Part shown: one piece after another, positions 56,342 through 64,000 of the stretch
Layout of the letters: each line of letters opens with the position of its first letter
How positions within the stretch are numbered: the first letter of the stretch is position 1
Source of the DNA: Temnothorax longispinosus
Lineage: Eukaryota > Arthropoda > Insecta > Hymenoptera > Formicidae
Assembly: GCF_030848805.1 (NCBI RefSeq)
Contig: NC_092365.1
Location: forward strand, 10,857,760 to 10,921,759
DNA length: 64,000 bases
Direction: 5' to 3'
Position numbers and translations under genes: made by a program
Notes under the pieces: generated by a model
Seen by the model: the letters and a program-made list of their open reading frames with translations, nothing else
The model's database searches: none
Told to the model about the DNA's origin: nothing

Positions 56342-58589
56342 GGGCGGTATCCTGGAGAACTCGTAGTCGGGTAGATTGCGGGGTGGCGGTAGCGGTGCCG
56401 GCGACGCAACGCCCCAATTATTGGGGGCTCGCTCATTGTTGGACGTGAAGGGTTTCAGGACCTTGGTGACCCGTCGACGGAGACATACGGCGCATCGACT
56501 CACTCGGGGCGTATGGTCGGCTTTGAGCGTTTGCTGTAGCGGCTTGCGGAACATGTCTTCGTCGTGAATGGTCGTCAGCCAGTACGATGTCGCCGTGGCG
56601 AAGTAGTTGCAAGAGTCGAGGCCGCGGCACTCAATAAACGGTCTAACGCCGAACTCCTCCAAGCAGGAGCTGGGCGAGACTAGAGACTGGCCGCCACCGT
56701 CCGTGCCTGCATCTCTATGCTGTAATTTTGTAAGGCGTAATTAAATATGTTATACTTACAGCTGACAATAATTTAATATTATATAATTTTAGTAAGCAGC
56801 AATTTGATATTTGTTTGTTGTAAAACTTGCATAGTTATTGTTAATAAGTAAAAGATCTGAATAAGGAGGTTGTTTCTAATAATCTAAAGAAAACCAATTA
56901 ATTTAAATAACAAAACTAAATAAAAATGTGTATTTTTTGCAATTCTAGAAAATATAATAAATTGCATTAAAAAATTTTTCTGATAAAATCCGTTTTTAAA
57001 AATGCATGAATTAGCTAATACACATTGAAATGATCTTTAATATTGGCTCAAATTATTTCATTTTTTATTGAAATGTAACTGAATCTGTATCGAGATCGGT
57101 ATAATGTTTAACAATTGCTTTTACCATGAGGAAACTGTATCCAACCCAGATTTCCTCCCAGCCACCCGAACACTCGGGTATTGCCATGAATTGACTGTCA
57201 ACAGCTATTACCCTAGTCGGCGCTTCGCACACGGAACATCTCGATATATATCTACCAACTTCCGGAGCTGATATTGGTGTCATCATCATCGGCATAGGCT
57301 CGGTTGTGCTGAGCCAGTAACTGTAGTCGTTACGATTGGGATAATCGCACACGTTGTTCAGATTGCAGAACAGGAAGAGCATAGTAGAGAACTTCTTAAT
57401 GCAACTGCCAGCAGCGCCTGTGAATTGTCATTTATTTGCAATATAGTCTATTATAAATTGCAATACACTTTTGTTAGAGATATATTATTCAAATTATGTG
57501 TATATCTTCGTAATATAAAGTTTTAACAATTGCTTTGAATTGCTTATTTTGCATTAAGATTCTTTCCATTAATATTTACATTAAAATTTTGTTGTATTTT
57601 ATAAATAACAGTATTTATATAAAAGATGTTATATTAACAAAATAACAATATGATCTCGCTCGACGAAGCAAACAGCTAAATAATCAAAAACGGTCAATTT
57701 TCGAGCAATTAAAGGATGTCACTTGTAATTCTTCGCGGCGATCACACGCTTTCGAGAAATGATGGAAAGTATTCATCCCCGTTCTTGTTGTATTGACCGC
57801 TTATGTGAGTTCTCTTATTAGTCTAAATTCAATAAGGAAAATTTATTTTGTTTCTGATTGTATATTTTTGAAGTTATTAAATATATTTTCAACATCCTTT
57901 AATTGCTCGAAAATTAGCCGTTTTTTATTATTTAGATTGTTATATTATTTTTATTTTAGAAAAAATATCTATAAAGTGTTAGCAACTTATTGAATTTCTC
58001 AATACATCATCTATATAGAAAATATGTTAATATTGTTTACCAAGATCCTGTGCGTAGGGTCGTCCATTACCCATCGTGTGTAACAACGAAAATCCTTCCC
58101 AGATTTTCACGGTATTCCTTGGACAGATCGGTATCATCTCGGTTTGCGAGTGACGAGCAAAGTAGAATCCTCTGTTTCTCGGACCAATTCCATTTGCCGC
58201 AGGTATTCCAGGAGCGCCACAGAAACCTACGAGAGAAATTGTTTCCCAACTTAATGCATGGTCCAAACAATTGATGTAAATATGTCGTAACAACGTATCG
58301 TTTCAATTTGAGAATAAAAATTATCGTGTTGACATGTAATGTGAAATACGTATGATTATACCTGGTTGTCCTTGTCGTCCGGTTGCTCCGGGAGGTCTTT
58401 GATATCCGGGAAGTCCATCTTTACCATCCGGTCCTTGCGGTCCAGAAATTTCCATCATACCAGTTTCACCCAGTCGTCCCGGTAAACCGTCCTTGCCAGG
58501 CTCACCCATCATTCCCTGCAGTCCAGGGAAACCTGCGTGTTCATGCGGTATTATATTTCCATTCAATAAAATATATATGTTTGTGTGTG

Positions 58590-58643
<54 letters not shown>

Positions 58644-59612
58644 AGCTTCGATTTTATTTGTATAAAATAAAATATATATAACACCTGGTAATCCGGGCAC
58701 TCCTGTATCACCGGGGAGTCCTCGTATCGGGAAATGATTTATGCCAGGGTCTCCTTTCGGTCCCTATCACGAGCAAAGTATATTTAAGGTAACTTCTATT
58801 CGCTTTATCCTTGTTCTTTAATTTTATGTTTCGATAATGTAAATCATTGTTTAATTTATTACCCTTTACTAATATAAAATAATGAAATTTACAGAAAATG
58901 TGTAAGGAGATTTCTAATATAAAAAATAAAAGCGTAAGAAGAATCTAGTAAATAAATCAATGGATGTAATACTTAAATTGCCGATACCGTAATTGCCGAG
59001 AATTATAATTCGAGAATCTCACCTGTGGTCCTTCAGGACCAGGCAGCCCACGTAGACCAAATTCACCGATATCTCCCCTTTCTCCTTTCGGTCCTGGCAA
59101 TCCGTCAAAGCCAGCCAGACCAGAGTCACCTTTCAGTCCCTTCGGTCCAACTCGACCATCAAATCTGGGCAATCCAGGTTCGCCGGGTTGTCCTTTCTTA
59201 CTGCCCGTAGATATTCCTGGTTCTCCGCGGTAACCTTTCGACCCAGGTGCTCCGGGAAAGCCTTGCAATCCTTCTAAACCTGGCATACCCAGTTGGTCGA
59301 CGAATCCTCGCAAACCTGGTCAAAACATGCAATAATAAAAATTAATTAATGTTAATTGTTTTATTTTATACTATTATCATTTAATTAACTTTAAAGAGAA
59401 ATTGATTAAGTATAATAACGGTTGTTACCTGGTTCTCCAACTATTCCTTTATGACCGCGAAGGCTGTGGCCTATATCGCCAGATTCCTTTAGGTCCGTTC
59501 GGGTCATATTCACCAGGAGCTCCCTTTTGTCCTGGACGTCCTGGAATACCAGGTCTACCATCGAGACCAGCATGACCAGGCTTATCAGGTTCAGCAAATT
59601 CACCAGGTAATC
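56342..59612 (-). pseudogene. Collagen alpha(IV) 3' gene fragment (seven exons)
   Basis: Minus-strand exons at about 59429-59612, 59023-59315, 58685-58763, 58362-58532 (Gly-X-Y repeats), 58041-58226 (end of triple helix, NC1 start GFYFARHSQT), 57125-57417 (FLFCNLNNVCD; SRCSVCEAP) and 56342-56719 (CLEEFGVRPFIEC; VSRCAVCLRRR). All have GT/AG borders. NC1 repeats and Cys are well kept, with a C-terminal extension (PDYEFSRIPP) cut off by transposon DNA at 56341. The first exon has a frameshift near 59485 that destroys the Gly-X-Y pattern. The bulk of the gene (most of the triple helix) is absent. It is a genomic fragment, not a functional basement-membrane collagen gene. Confidence 0.85.
58584..58641. 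repeat. GT microsatellite in collagen intron
   Basis: GT dinucleotide repeat between two collagen exons; spurious Cys-Val frames. Confidence 0.95.
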
Positions 59613-60130
59613 CTATGACAAACAAATAAGAATTTAATATTAACTAAGATAAAATGTCAAGTCTTCAGATATCTAGATTAAAACAGAAAGAAGATACTTT
59701 TAGATTTATCGTATATTCCGACTATTAATTCTAATAAAACTGTTGGAGTGTAAATTTGTGCACGTGAGCAAGATTTAGAACAGTTTATTACAAGTTGCAG
59801 CGGTACATATGTGCGATCACGAACCATCACGGGTGACCGCAGTCACGAGCGATCACGACTCACAATTACTATGTTTGCGCTCCGGAGTCCGCCACGTGAG
59901 TGAGAGCTCCGCGCTTTGTCTCCTCACGTTCGCGAGATCCTTTGATCAGCATGCGAACACGCATCGGCCGCGTGCCGCTTCAACGTACTTTCACATGTAC
60001 ACTTGTTAGAAATTATATATTTCTAACAAAAATTTTATGAAAGAGTAGTATGATAATTAATTTCTAACGCGTCAAATGTAAAGATTAAAGACTGATTAAG
60101 ATTAAATACTAAAGAAAAATAAGGAACTAT
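59613..60130. other. Sequence between collagen exons and MITE
   Basis: Presumably collagen intron DNA; it holds a stretch of ATCACGA/GATCACG-rich sequence near 59810-59860. No exon was recognised. Confidence 0.4.
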
Positions 60131-60280
60131 TACTACGTTTACGCGAGCGTTACTTCTGTAGTAACTTACGATAATTCCTTCGTGTAAATGGGATTTTGTA
60201 GTTACTTACGATAATTTACTCCGCGTAAGCGAGTGAATTATCGTAAGTTACTGCAGAAGTAACGCTCGCGTAAACGTAGT
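60131..60280. mobile_element. MITE family A, copy 4
   Basis: TACTACGTTTACGCGAGCGT ... ACGCTCGCGTAAACGTAGTA, full palindrome. It closes the collagen segment on the outer side and is in direct orientation with the flank copy at 56194. Confidence 0.85.
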
Positions 60281-60924
60281 ATGTGACCATTAAGTGAATA
60301 TACGTATATATTTTATAAAAATGACACGAATTGCATATGAATACTAACCTCTTCACGATAAAACATTTTAAATTGAATTAATTATTGCAGTTTATATATA
60401 ATCATAAAAATTACATATAAATATATATGTCTGAGATACACATATGTGTTCATTAAATGAATACACGTAAGTATATATGAAGAAAATAACATATACAGAT
60501 TTTCTTTTTGGAGTATGTTGTCATGTCGTAATTTTCACACTACTGCCGATAATGGTCTGTTCTTTTTCGCTACACTTCTGAACTAGTGCAATAAGTTCAC
60601 TTGCTGTACTAGTGCAGAAGTGCAGCGAAAAAAGAACATTAATACAAAGATTTACTTAAATTACAAGAAAACCGACTTTTCCCAAATAAAATTTTCAATC
60701 AAGATGTCATCCCCAAATGATTTCCAATCGATTCCATTTATAATAAACATTAAACATAGTTGCTATCTGCTAACTTGACGCTCGATAAATTTTGTTAATA
60801 ACAAAAAAACTATTCTTTCCCAAATGTTTAAACAATTTTCCCAAACTTCCCCAAATGATTCCCAAATTATATGAACAATAATAATCCAAAAATATTCAAT
60901 TTGTCTGCTAACTCTACGGCGGTG

Positions 60925-60931
60925 AAAAGGG
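60925..60931. repeat. 7-bp target duplication, right copy
   Basis: AAAAGGG directly after the CGGCGGTG tip. Confidence 0.75.
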
Positions 60932-60969
60932 CCCCATGTATAACTAAGAAATAAGTTTGCGAAAATAGT

Positions 60970-61195
60970 CAGCGCCATGTTGCGCCTAGCTTCCATGTTC
61001 AGCGCCATAGTGCGCATATCAGATGTGATTGTTAGCGTTTAAGCGCCATATTGCGCAGTTTGTTTGTTAACGTTTAAGCGCCATATTGCGCAGAGTCCAT
61101 TTGTTTACGTTTAAACGCCATATTGCGCATAAGAGTAAGTACGGCGTTGAGCGCCATGCCTAATCGACGAAGACTGATCCGCCATATTGGCAAAG
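60970..61195. repeat. Cluster of GCGCCATATTGCGC motifs
   Basis: AGCGCCATNTTGCGC or close variants occur at about 60972, 61001, 61048, 61077, 61107, 61150 and 61181, all on the same strand, spaced 29-47 bp. Spacer sequences (GTTTGTTAACGTTTAA) are only partly similar. Confidence 0.85.
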
Positions 61196-61529
61196 GTTTA
61201 TTTTGAGATAAATAAATTTATATTTTCCAATGACATCTCCTTTAATTCCTTCCATTACGCGAGCGAGAGTAATGATAAGAAAACTGCGGAATAAATTATA
61301 AAAGCGACACTTTGAGGTTACGAACATACTCATGGGACTAAAAAAAAACAGATTCCCAAGAGTAAAAAACTACTTTCGGGTATAGCTTCAGCGCGAACCG
61401 GAGAACAAGATTCCGTGACTAATTGTACGATTAAGCGCGTAGTTTAAAAGTTAAACGCGAGATCAAAAATTACTCAACGCAAATCGACTCCGGGACACTT
61501 AGTAGACATGAAAAAGTCATCCCATATCG

Positions 61530-62105
61530 ATAGCGCACTTGCCCCGCGAAGTAGCAAACTAAGCATCTTCTGCGAGGACAAATGCTCCCAATGGCTCCGG
61601 GAAGCCAAGGCGAAGCGAGCGCACCCATTCCCGTCAACGGCGGACAAGTGCCCAGCGAAGTAACGAACGGGATACCCCACGCGATAGCCAAGGGCATGAT
61701 CGGCTTCGGGCAAGCCCGTAGGACGCGAACCACAAAGCGCTAACTCCCTAGAGCCAATTCCCGCAGAAATAGCGAACGGTGCGTGGTACGCGGATGCGAA
61801 GGCTGTGGGAAGGTTCGAGGTCACCTGGCGAACACAAAAATACCGAGGTCGAGGACGTACGACCAACGCCCCGGGAAGTAGGAACCCGGAGGTTTTCTCC
61901 AGGAATAAACTCTCAAAACGTGTGTACCAGGTCACGCCGAGCAACCCTATAAAGTCGGCGGCGACGCACAATCAACGCCCCGATAACTAGCGAACCGTGC
62001 ACCGGAGACGACGCTCAAGGGTAGAGACGCGTACAGGGGAGCAGGGCGAATGTCGCCAACGGGTCGGCGACAACGCCAGACTGACGCCCCGCGAATTAGC
62101 GAGCC
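61530..62105. repeat. About 110-bp degenerate GC-rich repeat, 6 copies
   Basis: CCCCGCGAAGTAGC.AAC-type blocks recur at about 61534, 61650, 61762, 61869, 61975 and 62084. The bodies of the units are well diverged. The overlapping minus-strand frames are not considered genes. It resembles the GC-rich arrays in the LTR-like segments at 41960 and 44720. Confidence 0.65.
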
Positions 62106-62562
62106 AGTAGGCGAATCGTGAAAACAAAAACAGGGTTAGGGTGCAGTCCCATTAAGCACGGATCGGAATGACGGATCGGATTCTGCTAGGAAATTCTAGT
62201 GAATTCTTGATCCCGCTATTCCTTCCGATCGGAACGCGTATATTTCCTCAATTCTGGACGGATCGGGCGGGTGTTTCTGCCCGCGCAAGGTTTAAAACGC
62301 CGTTGTATTAGAAAAATATAATCTCCGAATTGTTCCAATTCACGTGGTGTGCGTGCTGTGCATTTTAAAAGGATTTCGTACGTTATAACAACAAGCTAAA
62401 ATTCTACAAGATGAGTACCAACAATCACGAAAAAAAGGGCCGGTAATAATAATTTTAAATATAGGTTATATGATTATAGTTTTGTTTGTTTACCAAAGAA
62501 AACCTGAAATTGACACCTCTATTGACAAAATCTGTGGACATGTCGACAAACCACATGGTAGT

Positions 62563-63777
62563 AAGGTAAAATGTCCCCATGGCCGACCATGTTCCCTCTA
62601 CCGACCTTTTTGACATGAAACGTTGTTTACGAGGCTGCCGATTCAACAACACGTTCATTAGTGGAGTGGAAAAATTCCGGAATTCGTGCAGTACAAAAGA
62701 ATTATAACGTGCAGAGTAAGTACAATAGTTAGATATATTTTTTTTTCGCATTTCTTGCCGCACGTCACCATCCACGCGTATTCTTAAAAGTGAGGTTAAG
62801 AATTGTCGGTCGCCTAAATAGTCCGTATTTCGTTCAAAATCCTTTTGTAAGGAATAATTCGAGCGCTAAATGGTTTGTTACAGTTTGATTGCTATATTCG
62901 AAAAAAAAAATTAGTCAAAAATTGTCATTTTTTTTATTTATTCGATGGTCGAGGTTAGACACAGCAAAACGCCTGCATGTCCCCAGTACCGTAAACGTAA
63001 ACGTCAGTATCATCGAAGCTGAAAAAGAAAGGAAACGCTTGGAACGAGAAGAAAAGGCGAGGAAAAGGCAAGAGCATTTAAAGAAAAAAAAATGTCAAAG
63101 TAAAGAAAGTTAGCTAATATAACTATATAACATTTATCCGGTTGCAATGCATCTACTTTTAAGATATATCTATTAAATAGCATACATTAATTATATCTAT
63201 TGTATTGTGGACATCGTGTGTTATAAATAAATGTAATATGCATAGTATACGAACGAAAAGTATTTCGAGATATTATGTTACGATTATATAACCGTTCAAT
63301 ATATATTCCTTATTCTTTACATATCTGATCATCTATGAATTCTCTTTATCGTTCAAGTCAGCGATAACCTCTTTGATATTAATTGTTTGATATCATCAAA
63401 TTAAAATAAAATACCTTTTCATGATTTATGTGTATTTTTTATGTTTATCATTGATTTATGTTTATTTTTATGTTTACTTTTTGTTTGAAACCTCCGCCTC
63501 GCATGCTCTGAAAAAAGGTAATCGGCAATGGGGACATGCCCGGTCGGAATTGGACACAGCTGGTCGGTAGAGGGGGCACGCACTAGTGCGCCTTTATTCT
63601 TCTCTATCTAGAAAAATACTTGACGGAATGGATTGAGCCTACGATTTTTGGAAAGTGCATGGATGAAGCTATCCACCAGTATGAAACTCTTTATCGAATT
63701 TATTTTCGTCACGCTTGACAACGCCATTCTTTTGTTGGGTCGGCCTTATAGGTGTCGGCCATAGGAACATTTACCTT
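62563..63777. mobile_element. 1.2-kb TIR element with transposase-like tail
   Basis: AAGGTAAAATGTCCCCATGG at 62563 and the inverse-like GGCCATAGGAACATTTACCTT ending at 63777 are imperfect TIRs; GACC(A)TGTTCC-type subterminal motifs recur inverted. A plus-strand piece at about 62975-63113 encodes VSIIEAEKERKRLEREEKAR and a Lys-rich end, a charged coiled tail like those closing some pogo/CENP-B-type transposases. No catalytic domain is present. Confidence 0.5.
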
Positions 63778-64000
63778 AATTCCTTTTTTTATATTATTGA
63801 ACGCATATATGTGGATTTTTTTCACAATGTGATTTTTACCACATTGTTTTTCCATATGGTTTTCACCGCATGATTTTCAGCACATAGATATTTTCAATAC
63901 GAACAACAAATCAAATATTATGCGATTCATGTAGTTACATGTGTTTATATTTGCAGGCTGTAAAATGCGGTTACTGTGGGCAGATAATGTACGGATCCTG
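63778..64000. other. Window end, possible exon start
   Basis: A TTTATATTTGCAG acceptor at about 63955 is followed by open sequence to the window end (GCTGTAAAATGCGG...). A donor-like CCG|GTAATAA after ATGAGTACCAACAATCACG lies far upstream at 62411-62447. Whether these form one gene cannot be decided here. Confidence 0.25.

Larger units (their letters stand above)
47609..60924. mobile_element. 13.3-kb inverted-repeat transposon carrying host gene fragments
   Basis: The ends, CACCGCCGTAGAGTTAGCAG at 47609 and its inverse ending at 60924, are inverted copies of each other over about 640 bp without interruption (to 48250 and 60285). The similarity resumes at 48250-50150 versus 56341-54418, so the arms are about 2.5 kb apart from an insertion in the right arm. 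AAAAGGG flanks both tips. Inside, on the minus strand, are a complete transposase frame and a peptidase gene. The left arm repeats the 5' half of the transposase inverted. Nup107 and collagen IV fragments fill 50151-51480 and 56342-60130. The arms are almost identical, implying recent origin or gene conversion. Confidence 0.8.

Noticed and set aside
61470..61990. Minus-strand frames of 87 and 165 codons
   Set aside because: They cover a degenerate GC-rich tandem repeat and lack any recognisable motif.
62411..64000. A host gene with first exon at 62411 and second exon at 63956
   Set aside because: The best donor/acceptor pair gives an immediate stop in the natural frame; evidence is too weak to call a gene.

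Overview
The window is insect genomic DNA, most likely from a hymenopteran and possibly an ant. Evidence: AT-rich background with spliced insect-like gene pieces (collagen IV, Nup107, an LRP5/6-type receptor, a DNA ligase IV-like C terminus); copia- and gypsy-type LTR elements whose primer sites match insect tRNAs; a Helitron with the usual insect 3' end; and many short palindromic MITEs. The order is inferred from general character, not from a diagnostic gene. One 500-N assembly gap lies at 226-725. No complete, unambiguous host gene is present: host sequences are gene fragments embedded in transposable elements.

Layout. 726-9480: nested non-autonomous DNA transposons and MITEs, a Helitron (7004-7408) and tandem repeats. 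9735-12160: an LTR remnant with a tRNA-Lys primer site and an in-frame 90-bp minisatellite, interrupted by a deleted gypsy copy. 12911-17892: a nearly complete minus-strand gypsy element (227-bp LTRs, GATA target duplication) inserted in the middle of an older palindrome. 18000-25250: non-coding, with two large fold-back elements and a repeat cluster. 25259-25817: 5' end of another gypsy copy. 26257-26673: N-terminal part of a Tc1-type transposase. 27050-33451: a hAT transposase gene split by a copia element (27399-32781, ATTAC target duplication). 33906-34945: LRP5/6-like and DNA ligase IV-like exon fragments. 34951-40145: more DNA elements, a long LTR and a TTAA-flanked element. 40294-47641: a series of GC-rich LTR/leader/gag-like remnants with minisatellites. 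47609-60924: a 13.3-kb inverted-repeat element. 60970-64000: a motif cluster, another GC-rich minisatellite and a further TIR element.

The most notable object is 47609-60924. Its two ends are inverted copies starting CACCGCCG, and the bases immediately outside both ends are AAAAGGG, so the block looks like one insertion. Inside are an intact 736-codon DDE-type transposase reading frame, a second gene with the Cys and His boxes of a ubiquitin-specific-protease-like peptidase (now with one stop codon), a second truncated inverted copy of the transposase, a spliced fragment of Nup107, and the last seven exons of a collagen IV gene. This resembles a gene-fragment-capturing transposon (Pack-MULE-like behaviour). 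Both host fragments carry frame lesions, as expected for captured, unselected copies.

The transposase and the peptidase probably served the element itself. The gypsy and copia elements each encode the usual gag, protease, RT, RNase H and integrase set but are broken by stop codons or small indels, several at homopolymer runs where sequencing error is also possible.
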